A stretch of DNA of 64,000 nt from Caulobacter sp. NIBR1757 (GTDB lineage Bacteria > Pseudomonadota > Alphaproteobacteria > Caulobacterales > Caulobacteraceae): NCBI RefSeq assembly GCF_027912495.1, contig NZ_CP115463.1, positions 2,726,001 to 2,790,000 of the forward strand, read 5' to 3'. The notes beneath the pieces were generated by a model. That model made no database searches, was not told the origin of the DNA, and saw only the letters and a program-made list of their open reading frames with translations. The stretch's first letter is position 1. Every line of letters begins with the position of its first letter. Made by a program: the position numbers and the translations under genes. Below are positions 42,731 through 51,599 of the stretch, in pieces.

Positions 42731-44554
42731 TCAGAATTCTTCCCACTCGGCGGCGGGCTTCAAGGCCGTCGCGGCCCCGGTGCGCGCGAAGGCGGCGACG
42801 CGCGAGCGCGCCTGATGGACCGGATTGGTCGGGCCGGTCGAGGAATGGGTGACGCCTGGGCGAGGCTGCGGGGCCTGACGCGGGGCCGCGTAGGACGACG
42901 AGTCGGTCTGTCCGACGTCGAAGACCGAGATCAGCCGGGCCAGGTTGGCCGCCTCGCTTTGCAGGCTGGCGGCGGCCGCGGTGGCCTGTTCGACCATGGC
43001 GGCGTTCTGTTGCGTCACCTGGTCCATCTGGTTCACGGCGGTGTTGACTTCGCTCATCCCCGTCGCCTGCTCCTTGGTGGATGCGGCGATATCGACGACC
43101 AGGGAGTCAATGTTGGCGATCGCCTCGACGATGATGGACAGCGCCTGGCCCGTGTCGCCGACCAGCTTGACGCCGCGCCCGACCTGGGCGCTGGAGGTGC
43201 TGATCAGCGCCTTGATCTCCTTGGCCGCGTCGGCCGACCGCTGGGCCAGCGCCCGCACCTCGGAGGCCACGACCGCGAAACCCCGACCGGCATCCCCGGC
43301 CCGCGCCGCCTCGACGCCGGCGTTGAGCGCCAGCAGGTTGGTCTGGAAGGCGATCTCGTCGATGACGCCGATGATCTGGCTGATCTGGGCCGACGAGCTT
43401 TCGATCTCGTTCATCGCGCCGACCGCTTCACGCATGACGTCGCCGGACTTCTGGGCCTCCACGCGGGCCTGGCCGGCGGCGTCGGCGGCCTGCTTGGCCC
43501 CGTTCGCCGTGCGCTTGACCGTGGCGGTGATCTGGTCGAGGGCGGCGGCCGTTTCCTCGAGGCTGGCGGCCTGCTGTTCGGTGCGGCGGGACAGATCGTC
43601 GGAGGCCTGGGCGATCTCGCTCGATCCGCCGCTGACGGTGTCCGTCGCCGACTTCACCGCGTCCATCGTGCGTTGCAGGGTGGCGACGGCGCCGTTGAAG
43701 TCCGCCTTGACCTTCTCGAAGGCCGGATCGACGGCGGCGGTGATCCGGTAGCCCAGTTGATTGTCGGCGAGCTTGGCCAGCGCCCCGGCGATCTGGTCGA
43801 CCGACCGCACGCGTCCGGTGACGTCGGTGGCGAACTTCACCACCTTCACAACCCGGCCGCTGGCGTCGAAGACGGGATTGTACGAGGCCTGGATCCAGGC
43901 GGACGATCCGTCCTTGGCGCGCCGCTCGAACTCGTCGGCGACGAACTCGCCGGCGTTCAGCTTGCGCCAGAAGGCGGCGTACTCGGGGCTCTGGGCATAG
44001 GCGGGATCGACGAACATCCGGTGGTGGCGGCCCTTGACCTCGTCCAGCCGGTAGCCGAGCACCTTCAGGAAGTTCTCGTTGGCGGTAATGACTTCGCCTC
44101 CGACCGTGAACTCGATGACCGCCTGGACCCGGTCCAGCGCCGTCAGTTTGCTCTCGGCTTCGGCGGCCTTCAGCTTGGCCTCGGTGGTCACCTGGGCCAC
44201 CTTCACCACCTTTTCGACAGCCCCGCGGCCGTTGAGAACAGGGTTGTAGGTAGCCTGGATCCAGACCTCCTGGCCGGACTTGGCCAGCCGGCAATATTCG
44301 TTGGAGTCGAACTCACCGCGTCGAAGCTTGGACCAGAAGGCCGAATATTCGGCGCTCCGGGCGTATTCGGCGGGGACGAAGACGCTGTGGTGCTTGCCCT
44401 TCAGTTCCGCCTCGGCATAGCCCATCGCGCCGCAGAAGTTGGCGTTGGCCCGGAGAATGACGCCATCCTTGTTGAACTCGATGATGGCCAGGGAACGGTC
44501 CAGAGCGCTCAGGACCGCCCCTTGGCCGCCCGCGCTTTTGAACAACGATTTCAT
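42731..44554 (-). CDS. Soluble methyl-accepting chemotaxis protein with two PAS domains
   Basis: A 607-residue cytoplasmic chemoreceptor. Two PAS domains lie at about 15-125 and 140-250, each ending in a VVKVxxxxT PAC-like strand. A HAMP-like stretch (LGYRITAAVDPAFEKVKADFNG) follows. The signalling hairpin contains IDEIAFQTNLLALNAGVEAA and RGFAVVASEVRALAQRSADA. The last five residues EWEEF form a CheR/CheB-docking pentapeptide, so it probably assists methylation of itself and other receptors. No membrane segment. ATG at 44554. Confidence 0.92.
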   Translation of the reverse strand: MKSLFKSAGGQGAVLSALDRSLAIIEFNKDGVILRANANFCGAMGYAEAELKGKHHSVFVPAEYARSAEYSAFWSKLRRGEFDSNEYCRLAKSGQEVWIQATYNPVLNGRGAVEKVVKVAQVTTEAKLKAAEAESKLTALDRVQAVIEFTVGGEVITANENFLKVLGYRLDEVKGRHHRMFVDPAYAQSPEYAAFWRKLNAGEFVADEFERRAKDGSSAWIQASYNPVFDASGRVVKVVKFATDVTGRVRSVDQIAGALAKLADNQLGYRITAAVDPAFEKVKADFNGAVATLQRTMDAVKSATDTVSGGSSEIAQASDDLSRRTEQQAASLEETAAALDQITATVKRTANGAKQAADAAGQARVEAQKSGDVMREAVGAMNEIESSSAQISQIIGVIDEIAFQTNLLALNAGVEAARAGDAGRGFAVVASEVRALAQRSADAAKEIKALISTSSAQVGRGVKLVGDTGQALSIIVEAIANIDSLVVDIAASTKEQATGMSEVNTAVNQMDQVTQQNAAMVEQATAAAASLQSEAANLARLISVFDVGQTDSSSYAAPRQAPQPRPGVTHSSTGPTNPVHQARSRVAAFARTGAATALKPAAEWEEF

Positions 44555-44949
44555 CAGGTCTTCTCCGGGGGGTATTGATGCGCGACCAATGACGCCTTGG
44601 AGTTAACAGGGGTTGAACGGCGTTATATGTACGAAGACTTACTAGGCTCGAATTGAGTGCGCCACATCGCCGCGCCAAATAGATCAAGACCACATATTAC
44701 CCGTTTTAAGTTGTTGACGAGCTCAACCTTTGATCTAGTCAACACACCATTGGCTGTATTAATGCTTAATCTCCACCTTCGGATAACCAAAGCTGCCTAT
44801 GGGTTGTCCTTGCCTGCCCGCTAACGCGGCAGTCAGTATTCGCGGAGCGCCAGGACCGTCCGCTTTGCGCACCGGCTTTTTGGCCGCCCGAGCGTTTGCG
44901 TTGCGACCATTGCGGCCTAAAGTCCGCGGCCGTCCAGAAGGCCCCACCG
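44555..44949. other. Gap upstream of chemoreceptor
   Basis: About 395 bp with an AT-richer centre (44620-44770) and no supported gene. It should contain the promoter of the chemoreceptor and of the zinc-ribbon gene. No sigma-54 or other recognisable boxes found by eye. Confidence 0.4.
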
Positions 44950-45225
44950 ATGTCCGATCCCCCCCGCCGGCCGATCCTGAAGCTGAAGTTTCCGCCGGCC
45001 GCGCCGCCGCGCCCGGAGCCGACGCCGGTCGAATCGGCCGGCGACCGCTGGAAGTGCAAGCCCTGCGGCGGCGTGGTCGTCATCACCGGCCAGGAGCCGG
45101 CCGACCAGGAAGTCCGTTGTCCGGCCTGCAACGCCCGCCTGGGCCTGGCCGGCGACTTCCAGACGGCCGACGGCGGCGGCAAGGTTCGCGCCCGACGCCT
45201 GCCGGCTTTACGGCCCGGCGCTTAG
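44950..45225 (+). CDS. Small zinc-ribbon protein
   Basis: A 91-residue protein with two CxxC knuckles (CKPCGG and CPACNARLG) about 25 residues apart, a classic zinc ribbon, flanked by Pro-rich and Arg-rich tails. ATG at 44950. It may bind nucleic acid or protein; function unknown. Confidence 0.7.
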   Translation: MSDPPRRPILKLKFPPAAPPRPEPTPVESAGDRWKCKPCGGVVVITGQEPADQEVRCPACNARLGLAGDFQTADGGGKVRARRLPALRPGA

Positions 45226-45264
45226 CCTCTACCCAACCACCATCCCTGCAACGGAAGGACGCCG

Positions 45265-46215
45265 ATGGCTTCCGGACTCGCCGCCCTTCTCGACGACATC
45301 GCCGGCATCGCCAAGATCGCGGCCGCCTCGCTGGACGATGTCTCCGCCGCCGCCGGCAAGGCCGGGACCAAGGCGGTCGGGGTGGTCATCGACGACACCG
45401 CCGTCACCCCCAACTACGCCGTCGGCTTCACGCCCGACCGCGAGCTGCCGATCGTCGCCAAGATCGCCAGGGGCAGCTTCATCAACAAGCTGGTCTTCCT
45501 GCTGCCGGGCGCCCTGCTGCTCAGCGTCTTTGCCCCCTGGGCCATCCAGCCGCTGCTGATGATGGGCGGCGCCTACCTCTGTTTCGAGGCCACCGAGAAG
45601 ATCTTCGAGGCCCTCTTCCTCCACGGCGAGCACGAGGTCGACGGGCCGGAGGATCTGGCCCTCAGTTCGGCCGAGCTGGAAAAACAGAAGGTGGCCGGCG
45701 CCATCCGCACCGACCTGATCCTGTCGGCCGAGATCATGGCCATCGCCCTGGGCGAGGTGGCCAGCCAGCCGCTGATGATCCGCGCCGTCGCCCTGATGGC
45801 GGTCGGCATCGGCATCACCATCGCCGTCTACGGCGTCGTCGCCCTGATCGTGAAGATGGACGACATCGGCCTGCACCTGGCCAAGAGCCCGCGCCGGCCG
45901 ACGGCCGCCCTCGGCAAAGGCCTGGTCCGCGCCATGCCGACCGTGCTGTCGGGCCTGTCGGTCGTCGGCACCGCCGCCATGCTGTGGGTCGGCGGCGGCA
46001 TCCTGGTGCATGGCCTGGAGCACTATCATCTCGGCCCGATCCCGGTCTGGGTCGAGGCCGCCGCCCATGCCGCCGGCGCGGTCCCGGCCGTCGGCCCCCT
46101 GCTCGGCTGGATCACCTTCGCCGCCCTGTCGGCGGTGGTCGGCGCGGTCATCGGCGGCGTCATCGTCGGGGTGCTGCACCTGATCCCGAAGAAGAAGGGC
46201 GCGACCGGGCACTGA
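45265..46215 (+). CDS. DUF808 (YedI-like) inner-membrane protein
   Basis: A 316-residue membrane protein of the DUF808 family: GLAALLDDIAGIAKIAAASLDD at the N-terminus, VIDDTAVTPNYA, IARGSFINKLVFLLP and HGLEHYHLG are characteristic. Several transmembrane helices. No molecular role is established for the family. It is followed by two inverted REP-like repeats. Confidence 0.9.
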   Translation: MASGLAALLDDIAGIAKIAAASLDDVSAAAGKAGTKAVGVVIDDTAVTPNYAVGFTPDRELPIVAKIARGSFINKLVFLLPGALLLSVFAPWAIQPLLMMGGAYLCFEATEKIFEALFLHGEHEVDGPEDLALSSAELEKQKVAGAIRTDLILSAEIMAIALGEVASQPLMIRAVALMAVGIGITIAVYGVVALIVKMDDIGLHLAKSPRRPTAALGKGLVRAMPTVLSGLSVVGTAAMLWVGGGILVHGLEHYHLGPIPVWVEAAAHAAGAVPAVGPLLGWITFAALSAVVGAVIGGVIVGVLHLIPKKKGATGH

Positions 46216-46294
46216 GTAAAACTCTCTCCACGAAGCCCCGGGCTATCGCTGGTGACAACCGGCGCCCAAGACGGGTTCAGCTGCCGTGAGGGGT

Positions 46295-46342
46295 CCCTTC
46301 TCCCCTTGTGGGAGAAGGTGGCGCGAAGCGCCGGATGAGGGG
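46295..46342. repeat. REP-like repeat (CCCTTCTCCC family), copy a
   Basis: CCCTTCTCCCCTTGTGGGAG followed by AAGGTGGCGCGAAGCGCCGG and ATGAGGGG. CTTCTCCC/GGGAGAAG and GGCGC/GCGCC form stems. Same family as 46403-46454 (inverted) and 53835-53885. Confidence 0.8.
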
Positions 46343-46402
46343 TCGATAGGTCTCTAAGCCGCGCAGTGGCGGTAAATTTAGGCTGTGTCGAAGGCCGGGG
46401 AG

Positions 46403-46454
46403 CCCCCTCATCCGTCGGCTTCGCCGACACCTTCTCCCGCGAGGGGAGAAGGGA
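46403..46454. repeat. REP-like repeat (CCCTTCTCCC family), copy b, inverted
   Basis: CCCCCTCATCCGTCGGCTTC, then GCCGACACCTTCTCCCGCGA and GGGGAGAAGGGA: the reverse-complement arrangement of copy a. The variable inner stem differs (GTCGGC/GCCGAC) while the outer stem is kept, as in REP families. Confidence 0.8.
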
Positions 46455-46525
46455 GCCCAGAGGCGAACTCACAGTCGCCGGTTCGCCGCCACAAGCGCTT
46501 CCCGGCCCTGAAGTGATGGCAGCGC

Positions 46526-47743
46526 CTACCCCTCCGGCTCCCCTCCCGGATCCACCACCCGCCCGTTCCTCGGCACCGCCCCGGCCCGCTCCGGCCGCAT
46601 CTTCAGCGACGCCAGCAGGCCAGCCGCCACGCTCGGCTCCGCCACCGGCGTCACCCACAGGCTGTCCCCCATCGCCCGCTCCACCGCATTGTCGAAGTTG
46701 CGCCGCATGGAGGCGGTGTCGAAGCTCATCATGCTGAAGGCCTCGCCCGGGTCGGGGATGGAGGCGATGCTGAACGGCAGCCGGTGGCGGGCGCAGAAGG
46801 CCGCCGTCACCTCAATGGCGTGGCGGTAGCTGAAGCGCAGCATGGTGTCGAAGCTGCGGATCAGGATGGCGGCGATGTTGTTCTGGGTGGTGCGCGGGGC
46901 CTGGTCGAGCACGGTGTTGACGATGGCGTAGACCTGGCTGCGGGCCAGCCGCTGGCCCAGCTTGCGCCAGCGCAGCAGCGCCTCGGGCATCAGGAACAGC
47001 GGCGTCGTCACCCCGCCATCGACATGCATCTCCTCGTACAGCACCCCGCCGGACTGGCAGACGATGCGCTTGGGCGGAAAGATGCCCGGCAGGCTGCCCG
47101 AGGCGACCAGCACCGTGCGGAACAGGGCCAGGGCCTCATCGCCGCCCTTGCTGGCGATCTCGCCCATGTCCCAGATCACCGTGCGCTGGCGGTCGAGGTC
47201 CGTCGTCGCCACCAGCAGGCGGCGGCCCTTGGCGTGCTCGACGGCGATCTCCGCCAGCATCTCGGCATTGACGAAGCGGCTGACCAGCCGGTCGAGGGAG
47301 TCCGAGCGGAAGATGGCCCCCGACCCCGGCCCCAGCTTGGCGATGCCCAGCAGGTCCGAGGCATGGCCGCCGGTGTAGGCGTCGGTCAGCCGGTCGTCCC
47401 AGCGCGGCCCCAGGAAGGCGAAGGGGGCGATCAGGGCCCCGGTGCTGACCCCGGTGACGATGGCGAAGTCCGGCCGCCGCCCGGCCCGGGTCAGCCCGAC
47501 CAGGATGCCGGCCCCATAGGCGCCGCCCGCCGCCCCGCCGGAGATGGCCAGGATGTTGAACGCCTCCCGCGCCCAGGGGGCCCGCAGCGGGGCGAGCCGA
47601 TCGGCGGCGGCGACCAGACTGTCCTCCGCCTCCTCGACACTGAGGCGCACGCCCTCGAACCCGGCGATCAACGCCTTGGTCAGCCCGGGCGTCGGCAGCC
47701 GCGCGCCCGGCAGTCGGCTTCGCCAGTTGGGGGTGTCGCTCAT
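46526..47743 (-). CDS. Patatin-like phospholipase
   Basis: A 405-residue lipid acyl hydrolase. The oxyanion loop ISGGAAGGAYGAG, nucleophile motif GVSTG (VTGVSTGALIAPF) and catalytic Asp motif DGG (MHVDGGVTTPLF) are intact. No signal peptide. ATG at 47743. It might act in membrane turnover; no partner gene adjoins. Confidence 0.92.
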   Translation of the reverse strand: MSDTPNWRSRLPGARLPTPGLTKALIAGFEGVRLSVEEAEDSLVAAADRLAPLRAPWAREAFNILAISGGAAGGAYGAGILVGLTRAGRRPDFAIVTGVSTGALIAPFAFLGPRWDDRLTDAYTGGHASDLLGIAKLGPGSGAIFRSDSLDRLVSRFVNAEMLAEIAVEHAKGRRLLVATTDLDRQRTVIWDMGEIASKGGDEALALFRTVLVASGSLPGIFPPKRIVCQSGGVLYEEMHVDGGVTTPLFLMPEALLRWRKLGQRLARSQVYAIVNTVLDQAPRTTQNNIAAILIRSFDTMLRFSYRHAIEVTAAFCARHRLPFSIASIPDPGEAFSMMSFDTASMRRNFDNAVERAMGDSLWVTPVAEPSVAAGLLASLKMRPERAGAVPRNGRVVDPGGEPEG

Positions 47744-47810
47744 CGGGAGTCCTTAGCGGGGGAGGCCATAGCAGCACGCTACAACGCCTCTGTCAGCCGA
47801 AGGTGACCAC

Positions 47811-48419
47811 TCAGAGGCCCTTCTTCGCCGCCTCGACGAGCGCGGCCATCACCCAGGCCTTGATCGTCTTGGCCTCGGCGTCTTCCAGGCCCAGGACATC
47901 CTTGAAGACGATCATGCTCTCCGACCCCACGACCAGCGCCAGCGCCTTGGCCAACCGCTCCAGGGCCGCCGGCTCGAACTGGCTGCAACAGGGCGCCAGC
48001 GCCGCCTCGATCATCGGCGAGCGGCGGTTCTGGCGGCGCGGCGGGTCGTCCGGCCCGGCCCGCCCGCGCTGCACCGCCGAGGACAGCATCAGCCGCAACG
48101 TCCCCTCGTTGGCGGCCATCATGGCGTCGAGGGCGTCATCGACCCGGCCCAGCCGCGTCACGGCGTCTTCCGGCGGCCCTTCCGGGAACAGCTCGGCCGC
48201 CTCCGGCGTGCTCATATGCAGGGCCGCCTCGACCAGCAGGTCGTCGAGGTTGGCGAAGTAGCGATAGGCCGTGGCCCGCGAGACCAGCGCCGCTTCGGCG
48301 ATGGCCTCCAGGCTCGGCTTCTCGCCGCTCCGCATCAGCCGGCCGGCGGCCTCCAGCAGGTCCTTGCGGGTGCGCTGGCGCTGGTTGCTGCGACCGGGTT
48401 TGACGGGTGTCTGGGGCAA
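47811..48419 (-). CDS. TetR-family regulator of the hemerythrin operon
   Basis: A 202-residue regulator: RKDLLEAAGRLMRSG and EAIAEAALVSRATAYRYFANLDDL give the DNA-binding domain. TTG at 48419 is used; the stop of the SnoaL gene lies just upstream and GAGG precedes the start. It is the last gene of hemerythrin-SnoaL-TetR and likely controls that operon through the palindrome at 49573-49588. Confidence 0.87.
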   Translation of the reverse strand: MPQTPVKPGRSNQRQRTRKDLLEAAGRLMRSGEKPSLEAIAEAALVSRATAYRYFANLDDLLVEAALHMSTPEAAELFPEGPPEDAVTRLGRVDDALDAMMAANEGTLRLMLSSAVQRGRAGPDDPPRRQNRRSPMIEAALAPCCSQFEPAALERLAKALALVVGSESMIVFKDVLGLEDAEAKTIKAWVMAALVEAAKKGL

Positions 48420-48422
48420 ACC

Positions 48423-48857
48423 TCAGTCCTGCGGCAGTTGCTGGAGGATGGCGGCCAGGTCGAGCCACACATTCTCCCGACGGATTGCCCCCGAGTCGGC
48501 GAATTCCACCACATGCAACAGCCGGAATTCGAGCGGCCGGCCTCGGCCTTCCAGCCCGAACGGACGCCCGGGCGCCCGGCCGCGCCACATCGAGTCATCG
48601 ACCATGAAACCCTCGCCGTAGAGCCGGCGAAGGGTCTCCACCCGGCCGTCGGCGAGGTCGGCGAACAGGGTCTCGTAGAAGGGCTGCGCCCCGGCCCGCC
48701 CATGCGTCGGCCCCGTCGGCCAGCCGACGATGTCGTGCTCGACATCCTCGGCCAGGGTGGCCAGCACGCCGGCGACATTGTCGGCAGCCTCGAAGGCGAA
48801 ATGCTCGTCCATGCGGGCGTCCATCTGCGCCGGGGTCAGGGCGCTCTCAAGCGACAT
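48423..48857 (-). CDS. SnoaL-like (NTF2-fold) protein
   Basis: A 144-residue protein with an NTF2/SnoaL-type pattern (MDEHFAFEAADNVAGVLATL, RPLEFRLLHVVEFADSGAIRRENVW). The ATG at 48857 overlaps the hemerythrin gene end by 11 bases. Such small folds bind or isomerise polar small molecules; ligand unknown. Confidence 0.78.
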   Translation of the reverse strand: MSLESALTPAQMDARMDEHFAFEAADNVAGVLATLAEDVEHDIVGWPTGPTHGRAGAQPFYETLFADLADGRVETLRRLYGEGFMVDDSMWRGRAPGRPFGLEGRGRPLEFRLLHVVEFADSGAIRRENVWLDLAAILQQLPQD

Positions 48858-49527
48858 AAGCCAGGTCCTCATTCAGCACCCGGAACTGCTCGGGCGGCAG
48901 GGCGGTGCGGGCCACGTCGTCGAGGATGTGGCTGTAGGCCTCGGGCGGGGCGTTGGCGCGGATGTAGCGCAGGAAGGTCGCCCGCTCGGCCGGGTTCATG
49001 CCGGGCAGCATGATGAAATAGTACTGGGTCAGTCGCTCGGGGGCGATCGACTGGATGATGCGGCTTTCCATGTCCATCAGCTCCTGGTCGCTGAAATGGG
49101 CGTGGAAGGCGGGCAGCGCCTCCTGCTCCTCGCGGGCCATATGGGCCAGGTCGTCGCCGAAATAGGTCGAGAAGCGCAGGTACAGCGCCCGACCGACGGC
49201 GGCCCGGCGCTCGTCGGGGGCGGCTTCCAGGGCGTCGATCATCCGCTCAAGGGCGCGGAAGGTCTCGTAGTGGTGGTCGTGGTCGTCGGCCAGCCGGGCA
49301 GCCAGCTCGGGCGCGCGGCTGCGCAGCGGCTCGTTGTATTCGGCGTCCTCGTGCTGCAGGTGCTCTTCGGCCAGTTGCAGGTGCAGGCGCAACTGGCCGA
49401 TCAAGTCGGCGACGGCGTGGCGGTCGCGGGTCTCGATCTGGCCGAGCGCCATCAACAGGCGCGAGGAGCCGAGCCGCAGGCCCTTGTGGATGGGACCGTA
49501 CAGGTCGTGGCGTTGAGGGTTGGTCAT
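48847..49527 (-). CDS. Hemerythrin HHE-domain protein
   Basis: A 226-residue helical protein. The HHE iron-binding pattern is visible as HKGLR, LQHEDAEYN, DDHDHHYETF and HMAREEQEALPAF. Such proteins bind a di-iron centre and are linked to oxygen or NO handling. First gene of the operon; ATG at 49527. The C-terminal extension of about 70 residues is not part of the core domain. Confidence 0.83.
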   Translation of the reverse strand: MTNPQRHDLYGPIHKGLRLGSSRLLMALGQIETRDRHAVADLIGQLRLHLQLAEEHLQHEDAEYNEPLRSRAPELAARLADDHDHHYETFRALERMIDALEAAPDERRAAVGRALYLRFSTYFGDDLAHMAREEQEALPAFHAHFSDQELMDMESRIIQSIAPERLTQYYFIMLPGMNPAERATFLRYIRANAPPEAYSHILDDVARTALPPEQFRVLNEDLAYVA

Positions 49528-49572
49528 GGGGATAGTCCGTAGCGTCTGTGATTGCGATACGGCGTTCTTTAG

Positions 49573-49588
49573 TGAGACGCTTGTCTCA
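49573..49588. promoter_or_regulatory. TetR operator before hemerythrin operon
   Basis: TGAGAC-GCTT-GTCTCA, a perfect 6-bp inverted repeat with four-base spacer, 46 bp upstream of the hemerythrin start. It has the look of TetR operators and lies in the AT-rich promoter area. Confidence 0.65.
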
Positions 49589-49940
49589 TTGCAATATTAT
49601 CATCTTGTCATGAACGGATTGTAACGCGGACAACGGGCGGTTCCCCTCTTTTCCCTGTCATCCTTCGGTTCCGCGAAGCGGAATCCGGAGGACCCACCCG
49701 TAAGCTTGGCAGCTGGCGTCGGAAGGGTTGCTCGAACAGCGATGCCGGCCTTCCAGCTCCAGCCGGTTCCGCTCCCCGGTGGGTCCTCCGGATCGGCTTC
49801 GCCGACCGAAGGATGACAGTTCATCGCCCGCCGACGCGTTCGCCTGTCCTCACCCATCGTCCCGCTGGACAATTTTTCGGCGGCGTTGTCGGCTCACCCT
49901 CCCATCGCCCGTCCTCAGTTTGTCACCGGAGGCCACGACC
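49589..49940. other. Gap between hemerythrin operon and YCII gene
   Basis: This 350-bp stretch holds an AT-rich promoter zone near 49590-49620, the large inverted repeat at 49656-49818 and the promoter of the YCII-sigma operon. No gene is supported. Confidence 0.5.
49656..49818. repeat. Long interrupted inverted repeat
   Basis: Left arm 49656-49698 (TGTCATCCTTCGG ... GGAGGACCCACC) and right arm 49778-49818 (GGTGGGTCCTCCGGAT ... CCGAAGGATGACA) are reverse complements apart from a variable inner stem. Each arm is itself a hairpin. A related TGTCATCC element is at 31301-31334. The 79-bp middle is unrelated single-copy sequence. Confidence 0.75.
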
Positions 49941-50318
49941 ATGCTCTACGCCATCTTCTGCTACAACCAGGAAGACGTCACCTCGGCCTGGGCCCCGGAC
50001 CATGAGGCCAGGGTCATGGCCGACCTGCGGGCCGTGCAGGAGCCGCTGGTCGCCGCCGGTAAGCTTGGTCCCGTCGCCCGCCTGCTGCCGACCACCGCCG
50101 CCACCACCCTGCGCAAGGGCGACGAGCCGCTGGTCATCGATGGGCCCTTCGCCGAGACCAAGGAACAGCTGCTCGGCTTCTACATCCTCGATGTCGCTGA
50201 CCTGGGCGAAGCGCTCGGCGTCGCCAGGGATCTGGCCAGGGCCAACCCCGGCCTCGGCAGCTATGAGGTCCGCCCGCTGGCGCTGTTCAATCCCGGCGCG
50301 TCCCTCGGCGCCCTCTGA
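49941..50318 (+). CDS. YCII/DGPF-domain protein
   Basis: A 125-residue protein of the YCII-related (DGPF) family: MLYAIFCYNQEDVTSAW, PLVIDGPFAETKEQLLGFYIL and YEVRPL. The ATG at 49941 has GGAGG upstream. It overlaps the sigma factor start by one base (TGATG). DGPF proteins are the usual neighbours of ECF42 sigma factors. Confidence 0.9.
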   Translation: MLYAIFCYNQEDVTSAWAPDHEARVMADLRAVQEPLVAAGKLGPVARLLPTTAATTLRKGDEPLVIDGPFAETKEQLLGFYILDVADLGEALGVARDLARANPGLGSYEVRPLALFNPGASLGAL

Positions 50319-51556
50319 TGACCGATCCGGCCTGGATCCAGTCGGCCCTGACCTCGGCCCGCCCCCAGGCCGTCGGCGCCCTGCTCCGCTACTTCCGCGA
50401 CCTGGACACCGCCGAGGAGGCCTTTCAGGACGCCTGCCTGCGGGCCCTGCGCACCTGGCCGGACAAGGGGCCGCCGCGCGATCCGACCGCCTGGCTGATC
50501 ATGGTCGGCCGCAACGCCGGCATTGACCAGGTCCGCAAGCTGAAACGGGAAACCGCCCTCCCCGACGAGGAGCAGATCAGCGATCTGGGCGACGCCGAGC
50601 CCGACCTCGCCGACCGCCTCGACGGCGCCGACTACCGCGACGACGTCCTGCGGCTGATGTTCATCTGCTGCCACCCCGCCCTGCCGGCCACCCAGCAGAT
50701 CGCCCTGGCCCTGCGCATCGTCAGCGGCCTGAGCGTCCGCCAGATCGCCAAGGCCTTCCTGGTCGGCGAGGCGGCCATGGAGCAGCGCATCACCCGCGCC
50801 AAGGCCCGCATCGCCGCCGCCGGAACCAGCTTCGAGACTCCCGGCGCCGTAGAGCGCTCCGAACGCCTGGCGGCCGTCGCCGCCATGACCTACCTGATCT
50901 TCAACGAGGGCTACTCGGCCGGCCCGGGCGACGAGGACAGGGGCCAGCTGGCCGGCGAGGCCATCCGGCTCGGCCGCCTCCTGCTCCGCCTCTTCCAGAC
51001 CGAACCGGAGATCATGGGCCTCACCGCCCTGATGCTGCTGCAGCAGTCGCGGGCTGACGCCCGTTTCGACGCCGGGGGCGAGGTCATCCTGCTCGACGAC
51101 CAGGACAGGTCCCGGTGGAACCGCAAGATGATCGCCGAGGGCCTGGCCCTGATCGACAAAGCCATCCGCCACCGCCGGCCGGGCCCCTACCAGATCCAGG
51201 CCGCCATCGCCGCCCTTCACGCCCGCGCGCAGACGCCCGCCGACACCGACTGGGCCCAGATCGACGCCCTCTACGCCAGTCTCGAGCGGATGACCCCCTC
51301 CCCGGTCGTCACCCTCAACCGCGCCGTCGCGGTGGCCAAGACCGCCGGCCCCGAGGCCGCCCTGGCCCTGGTCGATCCCCTGGCCGACCGCCTCTCCGGC
51401 TACTTCCACTTCCACGGCCTGCGCGGCTGGCTGCTCACCCAGCTCGGCCGCAAGCCTGAAGCCCGCGAAGCCTTCGACCGCGCCATCGCCCTGGCCGGCA
51501 GCCTCGCCGAAGCCACCCACATCCGGCGGCAGATCGACAGCCTGCTGGCGGGGTAG
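50318..51556 (+). CDS. ECF42-type RNA polymerase sigma factor
   Basis: A 412-residue sigma factor: region 2 (LLRYFRDLDTAEEAFQDACL, PTAWLIMVGRNAGIDQVR), region 4 (ALRIVSGLSVRQIAKAFLVGEAAMEQRITRAK) and a long C-terminal extension with helical repeats (LLRLFQTEPEIMGLTALMLL, GPYQIQAAIAALHA, TLNRAVAVAKTAGPEAAL). This extension and the coupled DGPF gene match ECF42, a group without a classical anti-sigma factor. Confidence 0.9.
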   Translation: MTDPAWIQSALTSARPQAVGALLRYFRDLDTAEEAFQDACLRALRTWPDKGPPRDPTAWLIMVGRNAGIDQVRKLKRETALPDEEQISDLGDAEPDLADRLDGADYRDDVLRLMFICCHPALPATQQIALALRIVSGLSVRQIAKAFLVGEAAMEQRITRAKARIAAAGTSFETPGAVERSERLAAVAAMTYLIFNEGYSAGPGDEDRGQLAGEAIRLGRLLLRLFQTEPEIMGLTALMLLQQSRADARFDAGGEVILLDDQDRSRWNRKMIAEGLALIDKAIRHRRPGPYQIQAAIAALHARAQTPADTDWAQIDALYASLERMTPSPVVTLNRAVAVAKTAGPEAALALVDPLADRLSGYFHFHGLRGWLLTQLGRKPEAREAFDRAIALAGSLAEATHIRRQIDSLLAG

Positions 51557-51599
51557 CCTGCCCCCGGTGACGGTTGTGGGTGGCTCGAGGCATCGGGGC

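Larger units (their letters stand above)
46216..46525. other. Gap with inverted REP-like repeats
   Basis: This 310-bp spacer between the converging DUF808 and patatin genes is largely filled by two inverted copies of a REP-like repeat. No gene or promoter is expected; the repeats may end transcription from both sides. Confidence 0.6.

Noticed and set aside
46295..46454. CRISPR-like array from repeated CCCTTCTCCC words
   Set aside because: Only two inverted copies with inner stems that vary; no regular spacers and no cas genes.
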